From assembly GCA_910890315.1 (NCBI GenBank), contig CAJVGD010000042.1:1178001-1242000 (forward strand): 64,000 bases of DNA, read 5' to 3'. Of this stretch, positions 23,179 to 33,100 are shown piece after piece; within the stretch, counting starts at the first letter, position 1, and the number at the start of each line of letters is the position of its first letter. Source of the stretch: Serendipita indica DSM 11827 (lineage: Eukaryota > Basidiomycota > Agaricomycetes > Sebacinales > Serendipitaceae). Position numbers and translations under genes: made by a program. A model generated the notes under the pieces. The model saw only the letters and a list, made by a program, of their open reading frames with translations. It was not told the DNA's origin and searched no databases.

Positions 23179-23965
23179 ATGTCGCTTCTGCATCTTCGTC
23201 CAGGAAAACCAGTACCAATCAACGTTCCAGGTGAGTGCTCTGAGATGTCACCAAGTAAAATTTACATGTCAAGGGTCAAAGTTTGAAAATAGACTGAGAG
23301 AGGCTGGATGGGCAGACGGTCAACCGATTCCTCCATTCATTCTCGAGAAGAACATAGAGGGACGCGTGACGGAGGCATACATATACAAGGAGCAAAGCTT
23401 CTTTGGGCATGAATACATTCTTCTCAATGTTGACGGCGAATCATGGATTCGAATTGACTGGATGGGATCCATCAAGCAACGAATCTTTGAAGGCAATCTC
23501 TTCTGGACCATGGCACCCAACCCATTCCAACTCATTTACGGCAAGGACAAGCGCGTCAAGGGTGACACCCCCCGCCAGTTCGCCACAATCTCAAAGCTAG
23601 CGCAGGCTGCTCTGTCGTTGCAGAGTGTTGGGCCATACGACCCTGTTACATGGAACTGCATCGACTTTGCAAGATGGCTATTCAAAAATATGGTCGATGG
23701 GGTGCCCATCACACTCCCTGGGTGTCTGTCCCTCGCGGGCAACGAAGGGCCCAAGACAGATATCCGGCAAGTTGTCAATGAAGTCAAGTTGACGCTGGAA
23801 TCTACTGCCCATTTCCCTTTGGGTGTCATGCTCACCACGGGGATCCCTGTGATAGGAGCAAGATTGACCCAACGAGCGATGAGGACTGCCGTCGAATATG
23901 ACCACCAGAGGACCCCAGATAAGAAGGAGATACAAGCGGCGGAAGCGACGGAGGAGAAGCATTGA
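23179..23965 (+). CDS. Uncharacterised protein with H...NC motif, possible permuted papain-fold (LRAT/PPPDE-like)
   Basis: Two exons (23179-23230 and 23274-23965) joined over a 43-bp intron encode 247 residues starting MSLLHLRPGKPVPINVPGSK. The first half contains IYKEQSFFGHEYILLNVDGE and SWIRIDWMG, a strand-like region with a conserved-looking His. The second half contains GPYDPVTWNCIDFARWLFKN, with an N-C pair at the start of a helix. A His strand followed by an Asn-Cys helix is the order seen in circularly permuted NlpC/P60 proteins such as LRAT and PPPDE peptidases. The fold assignment is inference from motif order only. The C-terminal part has a hydrophobic stretch (FPLGVMLTTGIPVIGARL) that could contact membrane. 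There is no signal peptide. I do not recognise a named family, and the neighbouring genes do not suggest a pathway. Confidence 0.8.
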
Positions 23966-24201
23966 TTCACATTTTCGTTTGCAGTATACCTTTAGCCTGT
24001 CGAGCATTTTGAGGGTTCTCGTGGTCACAAATTCGTGACTCATGTACAGTCCCCTTTCATTATATAATTACACTTGTCTTATAACTATACGATGTACTTC
24101 ATACCAACGATGGCCTCGATGCGCCAACCTTCGATTCTGCCCTCACCACACTATCGACTTCATAACATCCCAAATAATGCCAAATGAAGATCAGACTCCT
24201 T

Positions 24202-24804
24202 TTACACCCTTCTGCTTCTAGGAGCTTGAAACTGATCCAGCCAACGCCAGAAATGCTCGGATCCCATCGCTTCGTTTGCTACGGCTCGGCAGATAGGAGC
24301 CACACGGTACAATGATAATGAACACTTATCGGCCGCATGCGAGGGGTGCGAACTGGAACCATCTGGGCGTTGCTTCTCGATGCAGCCTCGTCCACATGGG
24401 CTCTTAGGAGTAGCATCTTTCACGCCGAAAGCTCCAAACGTACTTTCAATGACCCTCGAAGCAGTAATAGCGGCAATTTTCGACGACTTACCAGGCCACA
24501 ACCGTAGATGCGCGACCGGCTCGCCGGCGTGGGCGACGCGCAGCGTAACGAGGACAAACGTTTGTCGAGGAAAACCCATCCGGAGATGAACATTTCCGTG
24601 GAAGAAATGCCAAAGGGACTCAATGTTGGGGCTTCGACCCATGCGAAGCATGAGCGACTGGCCTTGTGCACCAATCATCAACGTTCCTATCCCACCTGTG
24701 CGCAGAAGCACATCCGACACCTTATATTCTCCAGCTACAAACGATGAGAATCTCTCTCGTCTTTCCCCTCGCACGCCCCTCCTTCCTTTGCTCCTGCACG
24801 GCAT
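24202..24804 (-). CDS. Uncertain hypothetical protein (200 residues)
   Basis: An intronless frame starts with an ATG at 24804. It contains segments that look like real protein, such as GTLMIGAQGQSLMLRMGRSP, ESLWHFFHGNVHLRMGF, QTFVLVTLRVAHAGEP and VANEAMGSEHFWRWLDQF. It has no recognisable domain. Its ATG is only 5 bp from the ATG of the 5'-nucleotidase on the other strand, so its first part lies where that gene's promoter and 5' UTR should be. The true start may therefore be an internal Met. It could also be a chance frame in a GC-rich region, since shorter competing frames exist on the plus strand. Confidence 0.4.
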   Translation of the reverse strand: MPCRSKGRRGVRGERRERFSSFVAGEYKVSDVLLRTGGIGTLMIGAQGQSLMLRMGRSPNIESLWHFFHGNVHLRMGFPRQTFVLVTLRVAHAGEPVAHLRLWPGKSSKIAAITASRVIESTFGAFGVKDATPKSPCGRGCIEKQRPDGSSSHPSHAADKCSLSLYRVAPICRAVANEAMGSEHFWRWLDQFQAPRSRRV

Positions 24805-24809
24805 CGATC

Positions 24810-26973
24810 ATGCAGCTCTCCAGGTCGTTTGCTCTACTTGCAATTTACACCACCCTCGCTCTTGCCAAGGTTGACTCGCTCGTTTCTGAGCGTGCGCTCC
24901 AGAAGCGCTTTGTTGATGCCAACGGCAATTATAACGTCACGATTGTACACACCAACGACGTTCATGCACACCTTGATCAGTGAGTTTTACACTTTCCTGC
25001 GAATAGGTGTTTATACTTTCTAGGTGGAGAGCCGGTCGTGGTACGGATTGTACCCCAGGCAGTGAATGTATCTCCGGATATGCACGTATCAAGCAAAAGG
25101 TCTCGGAGCTTCGCCAGAGTATCCAAGACCCGATCTTCCTTAATGCCGGCGACGAATTTCAAGGGACACTATTCTTCACCTATTACGGTGGTGAAAAGAT
25201 CTCATATGCGATCAATGAAGTCGGATATGATGTGTTTACTCTGGGAAATGTAAGTCCTTGCTTGCATATACGCTCGTCCTGACTGTCTGCAGCACGAATT
25301 CGACCGAGGACAAGGCGAGGTGGGTACATAAAAGACTAGGCATCCTGTTACTGAATCATCTTATAGCTTGCTGCGTTCCTGAAGAACCTTACGTTCCCTG
25401 TCGTGTGCGCTAATTTCAAAACCAACGACACGGCAATGAACGCGCTCAACATCCAGCCTTATACGATCATCGAGAAACACCAGCTTGGTATCATCGGGGT
25501 AATCACGCCTGACACCAAGGGTTTGTCCACATCGTTTGCGAAGATTGTACCTGACCGCTTTTGATAGGTACTAGCAGTGGCGCAGGTCCTGGCACTGAGT
25601 TTTCGGATCCAGTTCAGGCTGTTCAAAAGGCGGTCGATGAGCTTCAGGCGAAGAATATTACCCGCATCATTGCATTGACGCATATTGGCTACGACAAGGA
25701 TATCGAGCTCGCCCAAAAGACAAAGGGTGTCGATTTGGTGCGTGTTGATGCTTGTAGTATGGCCCGTGTGTTAAGACGTCATAGATTGTCGGTGGTCATT
25801 CGCACACCCTGCTTGGCAACTTTACCAACGCAATGGGATCGTATCCCACGACTGCAAAGAACTTGGACGGCGAAGAAGTGTTTATTGTCACGAGCTATCG
25901 CTGGGGCGAGATTCTCGGCAAGATGAATATTGCGTTTGACGCGTCTGGCAAGATTGTATCGTACGAAGGAGAGCCGCTGAGGCTCACAAACACAACACAA
26001 CAAGACCCCAAGTTGCAGGCCGAAGTCAACGAGTGGAGACAGCCATTTGATGCAATGGCACAAGTCGTCGTGGGCACCAGCAGCGTCGTGCTTGACCAGA
26101 GCATTTGCCAGTTTTCGGAATGTGGGTACGGATTCTGTCGACGGACTGGAACTAATAGTTGCACAGGTACACTGGGCAATGTTATTACCGATGCTATGTA
26201 TGAGTACAGAAAAAATGCGGGTGGCAATGTCGACTTTGCCCTCATCAACTCGGGTGGTATACGAGCGTCCATCTCGGAGGGAACTGTCACCCAAGGCGAC
26301 GTATGTGTTAGCATTTCGATCAGGGTTTCAACTCACCCTTTTTTTGGTTTTGGCTAGATCCTCACGTCGTTTCCTTTTATGAATGGCGTGGTCGACCTGA
26401 CCTGGACGGGCAAGCAGCTGCTGGATATCTTTGAGGGCGTGGTGTCCAAATATTCAACACTGAGTCACCATGCAACGACAAGCTTTATCCAAGTGTCGAA
26501 ACAAGTGAAGTTCTCGTGGAACCCCAACAATGTCAACCAGACGCGGCTGATCACACTCGAGATTGGTGGTCAGCAAGTCGACGTGAATAAAAACTACACC
26601 ATGGTGAGTTGTATAACCGGGTCGAGGGCGCTTTTTGAGTTTTGTAGGTGACGCTCGACTTTTTGGCGAGCAACGGCGACTACTTGTGGGGTACACGAAC
26701 TGATTTTGCAGCACTCGAGTACGTATCTGCATATCTAGTTGGATGGTGTATGCTAATTAGCTGGCTAGTACGCTCGACGTTGTACTCGCGAGCTATTTCA
26801 AGGCCCACTCGCCCGTGGGAGCGTCGATCGAGGGTCGTATTACGAATAGCACGTCGACCACCCAACAATTGCCGGGCAAGGGGAGCTCTGGCGGGAGCGG
26901 GGGGGCGAGTGCCCTGATTGTTTCTGGCCTGAGTGCGGGAATGATGCTGCTAGCGGGGATGATGCTTGTATAA
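24810..26973 (+). CDS. 5'-nucleotidase, secreted and probably GPI-anchored
   Basis: The protein starts MQLSRSFALLAIYTTLALAK, a signal peptide; an in-frame ATG at 24744 would lengthen it. Metal and catalytic motifs of the calcineurin-like phosphoesterase domain are all present across exons: VTIVHTNDVHAHLDQ, IFLNAGDEFQGT, TLGN-HEFDRG (split by an intron near 25250-25293), LTHIGYDKD and VGGHSHTLLGN. The substrate-binding 5_nucleotid_C domain follows (LGNVITDAMYEYRKN, DFALINSGGIRASI, NYTMVTLDFLASNGDYLWG). The C terminus has a Ser/Thr/Gly linker and ends in a hydrophobic tail (SALIVSGLSAGMMLLAGMML), as expected for a GPI signal. It would release nucleosides and phosphate from extracellular nucleotides. 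One intron (about 26122-26166, 45 bp) contains no stop and is a multiple of three, so its retention would keep frame. Confidence 0.93.
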
Positions 26974-27079
26974 GATTTTTCAATTATTGTGGTATTTGAT
27001 TTGTGCACGACGAATAAGCTTGCGAGGATATGCGATCGAGGGACCGTTTGGGACACACGGCACAGGGATTTTGAACTTG

Positions 27080-28084
27080 ATGGCATCCGTCCAGCTGATA
27101 GCTCCGCGTCCAGTCCGCATCGGAGGAGGAGCTGTCCATCTCCCATTCTTTCTGCGGAATGCACTTGCCGTACGCTCGCCTGGCTCGCCCTGTATGGCCG
27201 TGAGACCGAGTCCGTTGCTCGTAGAACCGCCGTCTGCGGGGCCTCTGGCGCCCACAACAAGTTCCCTGGCGTCCCAGGAGTCCAATGTGGGCATCGACGA
27301 GCTCACCGCGCGCATGTCGCTCGTCGATGAGCCTCCGCGCCGGGCGAGCGCGCCCAGTCCCCTCTTGGGCCGCGAATGGCGAGCGGGGAGCCCGTCGTGG
27401 ACATTCGACACGCCTCTGTCGCCTTCCAAGTAAGTTTAGAGTATTATATGGCCCCTGTTGCTGCCGCTTGGCCCCGTCGCTGATGGCGGACGGCGTGCCC
27501 GGACATGCGTGGCCAACGGAGAACCGGAGACAGTCTCTGTCGGAATCGGAAATGGTCATGTTTATTTTTGCTGGCTTTTTGAGCCTTGTCTTCTTGTCTT
27601 AATTGCTGATCCCCTCTCCCATTCTAGATCTCCAGAAGCCGCCGCTGTGTTGGACGAATTCTTGAGCATCCTAAGGCCCGCAATAATGAAAACACCCTCG
27701 TCGCCAATCACTCGCTCCAAGCGTCTCATTCCCCGCTCCCGCCATACTGTTCTCGCCTCGTTGTCACCCCCGGCCCCCGGCCCAGAGCGTCACCACCCAT
27801 ATGCCCGTGTAAAGTCGTCGTCGCCGCTTGCATCAGAAACAGGCGAATCCTTTGCAGCGACGAGAAAGAGATCCAGCAGTCGCTCATCTGCAAAGGCATT
27901 GGCTCGCAGACGCAGTAGCACTCTCCTCTCCTCAAACAGCAGCAACTCGTCCCACTCCGTGTCCCGTCGTGGGTCAGATGGGTCGTTAAATTATGTGCAG
28001 ACGTCTTGTGAGCATACTCGTTTATATAGTATTCGCTCTTCAGGCCAGGAACTGACAATTTCCCCTCCTTGCCCTGGCACCTAA
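27080..28084 (+). CDS. Ser/Pro/Arg-rich protein, 3' structure unresolved
   Basis: Exon 1 starts at 27080 (MASVQLIAPRPVRIGGGAVH) and ends in FDTPLSPSK. A 200-bp GT-AG intron (about 27429-27628) joins it in frame to SPEAAAVLDEFLSILRPAIM. The rest is low-complexity, Ser/Arg/Pro-rich and probably phosphorylated (RSSTLLSSNSSNSSHSVSRR), up to NYVQTSC and a TAA at 28082-28084. Directly after this TAA, in the same frame, an ATG opens MAQSRIASIPARPFQ. A longer intron from about 28011 to 28135 would skip the TAA and join NYVQTS to PPLAVPMEPVEPFGVTSHVE, so the gene may extend further. I recognise no domain other than a possible short helix at AVLDEFLSILRP. It begins 107 bp after the nucleotidase stop. 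Confidence 0.55.
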
Positions 28085-28660
28085 ATGGCTCAATCTCGCA
28101 TCGCATCAATCCCTGCCCGTCCTTTTCAATCTCCAGCTCCTCCCTTGGCCGTCCCGATGGAACCAGTCGAACCGTTTGGCGTCACCTCTCACGTCGAAGC
28201 TGCGAGCCTCCTTTTGTCCGGCATGCCACCGCTCAGCTCAAATCCAGAGACAAGTCAATAGACGGAGCCGTCCATTGCCGGATTTTCTCCCCACTCTTCT
28301 CCTCCCTCCCAACTCGTCCCTTTTTCCATCCAGTCCCGTCGCGTGGCAAATCTCATCACTAAAAAACCTCGCGCAGAGCCCGGCAGGCTCTTCCGACGTT
28401 TGCGTTTGCGTCGGACATTCACAGGCTTACCCCATCACGCTCGTTTTCTACTCTTCTCGGTGAGACCGGGTCGACTCGTGCTCTTCATCTGTGTTATACC
28501 GTTACCGTCTTCTCAGGAAACCATCATAAAACGCAACCTCGATCGTATTCCCCCGTGCTATTTCCCCTTTGGTCCACTCCCCTCTTACCCGGAATTCGTT
28601 GTACGTTCAACGTTGTAGATTTCTTGCCAAATATAAACATCTCGTTACCCAAGCAGACTT
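28085..28660. other. Possible 3' exons of the Ser/Pro-rich gene
   Basis: The plus strand has coding-like fragments in one frame: VEPFGVTSHVEAASLLLSGM, then after an in-frame TAG near 28258 SPHSSPPSQLVPFSIQSRRV and ANLITKKPRAEPGRLFRR. GT-AG pairs exist that could join some of them, including one ending at about 28518 before ETIIKRNLDRIPPCYF and a stop at 28616-28618. I could not build one consistent model. The region is convergent with NUC1, whose stop is at 28661. Confidence 0.35.
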
Positions 28661-30012
28661 CTATCGTCTGGGTGCACCAATCGCTTTGGTAGCATTCTTC
28701 CTGGCATCATCAAATCTTCTTATGACAAGTTCACATTTAGTCGTGCGGCAGATGTTGATGGCTTTGCCCTTGACCTCGTCGGAGAAAAGGGTCAGCCCAG
28801 CCGCGCGCTCAACCGTGTCCACTGTTTACGTATCAACACACTCCCATTGTATCAACACCGAGGACGCACCATCAACCAGAAACTTTTCCATTGGTGTTTC
28901 GTCGGGGATCGATGCGTTTGGAAGCACAAATGCTCCCAGCGAAAGCTCCGACTCGCGAGGATTGTATGCCGATCCTGGTCGAGATGCCAGGACGACCTTG
29001 GCAAAATGAGTTGGAACGGCGACATTTGCCGGGGTTCCAATCATCTCATATGTCTACTACGGATCAGCCAGGATTGAGACATTTGGCTTAGGTGCTTACG
29101 ACGCGCCATTTGCCGTCTGCGTCTTGTTTGGGGAGGTAAAGAGGGACGGTGAAAACGAAGACATCGGAAAACGACCCCGTCAGCTTTCGACACCAGTTTT
29201 CGAGGTATGCCCAATCTGTAGACGATGAGATATCATTAAGTTGCAAGAAACCGCCTCACAGTGTCGATTGAAGCCGTCTCCTACTTGGGGTGCAATGTTT
29301 GTCAGGTAAAACGTTTCGTCCATGGCTTCCTAGACGACAGTCAGAGATACCTTTGGCTAGGTACAGCACATACCTGAGAACTCTTTGCATCTGCAGCGGG
29401 AGCTCTATAAGAACATGTTAGTATCTCACTTGCCAATGTCTTTGGACGAACAAATGGCCTCTGTCGTATCCGCTTCGGAAATAGTCCTTTAGAAAGGCCC
29501 TAAACTGACGAGGGATACTCTCATCCTCTTTGAAGACTGATTTCGAGCGGTCACCTCCATTCGGGTCGTCTGGTGGGGGCGAGACCGACGCAAGAGTGAG
29601 GTGTTCGACCGTCTTGTTCACCAGTCAGCCTCGAGTGATGGAGCATGGAAAACATGTTACCCAAGCTGGATGCCGCAATTTACGATCATAACCCAACGTA
29701 TACGCCTTGCGACAAATCAAGTCGCTGATTGGACCTGTTCCCGACCGAGCACTTGTCAATAAAATGATTCTGCAGACACGAGCCTGCGCTCTTTGACTCA
29801 CCAGGGTTTCCATACTTTAACACGTCACCAGCAACGAGCTCTCGCTGTGACAGCGCGGGCTTGCCAGACGGACTGACATCAACAATGGCCGTGGGCGACG
29901 AATGGACCGGTTTGACACGCTCTCTTCGATTGTTAGAGAGGGAGACTGCTGTTGCACCCAGCGCTGCACCAGCAGCAAAAAAGAGGGCTTGAAAAAGCGG
30001 CGAGCTGGGCAT
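28661..30012 (-). CDS. NUC1: Mitochondrial non-specific DNA/RNA endonuclease (NUC1/EndoG)
   Basis: The N terminus MPSSPLFQALFFAAGAALGA is a hydrophobic, mitochondria-type leader. It is followed by LVAGDVLKYGNPG and LICRKAYTLGYDRKLRHPAW. The catalytic signature DRGH is encoded by YFRSGYDRGH and continues after an intron with LAPAADAKSSQEAMDETFYL. Downstream motifs fit the family: TNIAPQVGDGFNRHYWAYLE (the metal-binding Asn segment), PTHFAKVVLASRPG, FLVPNA-like LGAFVLPNASIPD, and the C terminus ERAAGLTLFSDEVKGKAINI. The intron inside the active-site loop (29405-29451, 47 bp) has a textbook TACTAAC branch point at 29417-29423. NUC1 degrades nucleic acid in mitochondria and during cell death. It is divergent from the SNF2/RING gene with 187 bp between the starts. 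Confidence 0.92.
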
Positions 30013-30199
30013 TTGCCGTGTCGTCTTGTTCGTTTACCTATCCGTTTTTGTTTACACAGATTGCCCCTGAAAATAGTTGGGAATGAAATATTACGCGTTT
30101 ATACTTTTGACGGGCAAGGGCGTCTGGTGGTCAGTGGTAAACGCGCTTTTGTCCGCGCGCCTTCTTCGTCCATCCCAGCGTGCAGAACTTGGCTACAAC

Positions 30200-33100
30200 A
30201 TGGACACTATCGAACTGGGGGGACTCATCGGTAATACAGGTAATCAAAAGAACACGCTCGCACTCTGGGACGTGGAGAAATTGGTCACTCTCCTTCAAAA
30301 CCATGCAGCGCGTCACGCGGTCACCGCCGTCGATAGCAATCCACAATCAGCCTCTACGAGCACTCCAGGATCATCTGGAGCTTCTGTCGATGAAAACCAC
30401 GACGACGCCAACAGTGTGGCAAATTTGCCACAGGTCAGAGACGCCTTCCCTTGTCGTCCATGTTTCACTGCTGACTTGTGTATAGGAACAGGAAGGATAT
30501 GTGAAAAAGGGAAAGAAACGCGTCAAAGTGTCGCAGGATGGACTCCGTGCGACCAAGAAACGCAAAACAACCGACACACCTCAAGACGATGTGTTTACGA
30601 GCAAAGTCTGGGTGAACGCCGCGTTTCGTTACGTTCATACGAGCTTTTCGCCCTTTCCACCCCTTCTCAAGCGCCTCCAAACCGCTGTGCAGAACATGCC
30701 TGAGCAAGTGTACGCCGGACCCCTTTATCTATACGCGACGGGAACGGCGGTCAGAAATTCTCTCGTTTTTCATCTAAATCCTGTACACTCCGCCAAGGAC
30801 GTTGGCAAAGGAAATCTATTGTATACAGCCGGGACAGCACCCAGTTCATTCACCATTGCACACGACTTTACCGAGCGCCATTCCAGTCTTCTACGCGCCT
30901 TGGTCGACCTCCGCGACGCGGAATTAGCCACCATTGATGTCGCTTTAACTATCCACCAAGTCGCCGACGAACGGCCAAACTCGCAGTCCGTCTTTTTCGA
31001 CGTGTCCCTCGAGATTACAAGCCAGCTCCTCAAGCTGGATGAAGAGATAGAATTATCTGCAGCTTTGGCAGAGGCTCAGCGTCGCGTGCTCCTTCATATT
31101 TTCCCTCCATCGCCACATGACACAGTCACACCTGTTACAGTTCAACGTTTTACCGATTCTCTTCAACGTGCCCCGCCCCTTCCCTTCTCTGTTTCGGAGC
31201 ATTCCTTGCAGCCAAAGGATCTCAAATGTAGCCTGCTCCCCTTTCAACGACGCAGCGTCTTCTGGATGTTGAACCGAGAGGGCTTCACCATGTCACCCAG
31301 GGGCGAGGTCGTTATGAATAAGGAAACACGGTCGTTTTCCTCTATGTGGGATCAGGTTTCGACCCCGGCTGGCTCAACGAGATATCTCAATCGGATCACC
31401 GGCCAGCTGCGGAAAGAGCAAGATATTGAAGATCTTCCTCCGGTACATGGAGGTATCCTAGCAGAGATGATGGGATGCGGCAAGACGGTAGAATGCATTG
31501 CTCTAATGCTGCTCAACCCGCCAGTGAATCGGGGGCCATGGAAGTCGCAATGGAGCGACATTGCCCGCGCACCCATCCACGAAGTCAAGGTATGCATCTA
31601 GCCACTCGTGTCACAAAACACTGACGTCCACTAGACAACGCTCATCGTTACCCCAGCAAATCTACAGAAGCAATGGATCGAAGAAATCGCCAAGCATGCT
31701 CCGAAACTCAAGGTGCACGTTTTCGATGGGTGGAAGTCGATGCGAGATATGGTGAACGGCAACTCACTGTCCTCTACCACAAAGAAGAAAAAGAGCCACA
31801 AAGCCAAAGAGGTGGAAGTCGACGACGATGGCTCAATTCCCGATGACGAATGGGCGCGCTACCTGCAGACATTCGATGTCTTGATCACGACGTATACTAC
31901 GCTCGCCGCTGAGCTCAGCGTAGCCAAGGGCACGACTGCTCGACCTCGTCGCGAAAGAGTGGACTATGGCGAGCACTCGATGCCAAAGAGCCCGCTCATT
32001 ATCGTCGAGTTCTGGCGAGTGATTATGGACGAAGTTCAGATGGCTGGTGGCAATAATACCGTAGATATGGTGAGCCGTATCCCGAGGTAACTTAGTTCAC
32101 GATCCGTATGCTTTGGCTGATTTACGACCAGGATCAACTCGTTTGCCGTGTCAGGCACCCCTGCAAAGGCCTCTGTTTCGGATCTACAGCATGTGTTAGA
32201 GTAGGTTCATCCTGATCGAGGCTCACACAACGCTAAACGATGGCAGATTTCTCCGGGTCCCCGGAATTATCACCATGAATCGATCATGGAAGCGATTACT
32301 AGCGCCAGCATATCACGAAAAGTTCCTCGCTCTGTTCGACACCCAACTCGCCATTCGCACTCGCAAAGATCAGATTGAACACGAATTCCAACTTCCAAAA
32401 CAGACCCGCTATATCGTACCCATAGAGTTTGGCAAAGTAGAGAGGACTATATACGACGACATTTTGGACAATGCGCTTCAAGATCTGCGAGTCGACGAGC
32501 GCGGCGTTGCTGCCCACAGCGGATGGGCTATGGACTTGGGCTCACTTCGAAATTGGTTGCATAAGCTTCGACAGGCGTGCACGCACCCTCAAGTAGGTGG
32601 AACTGGTAAAGTTGATCGACTCATGGGCGGTCGTGGAATCAAGAGCATGAGCGATGTACTTCAGCTCATGCAGGAAGCGACGGAAGACGGGCTCATATCC
32701 GACCGACGGAAGAAGACAAACCTTCGAATTCGGCACGCCCAATTACTTGCCATGAAGCCCAATCAAAGCAAGAACCTCCAAATGGATATCGCTCAAATCC
32801 TGGAGGATTCACTTGAAGAAATCAAGAGGCTGGCAGTTGACACCGATAAAGTGATCCAGTCGTTTAGCAAGCAAGGTGTTGAGCTTATGGAGGCGGCTGT
32901 TCAACAAAAGCTGGAGCGCAAACGCTTGGCCAAGGAGGCTCGCGGCGCGGATGGAAAATCTGACGATTCTGACGACTCCGATGGCGAGGATTCAGAAGAA
33001 GAGAATGTCGTCTCAAAGGAGATTGAAGAACTTCAGACGTCAGCCCATCGGAGGCATTGGAAATGGTGGCTAAAGACTGATCGTGGAAAGGAATGGAAAG

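Noticed and set aside
26980-27559. Long minus-strand frames opposite the Ser/Pro-rich gene
   Set aside because: Two overlapping minus frames are open because of base composition. Neither has a recognisable segment, whereas the plus frame joins in phase to a second exon.
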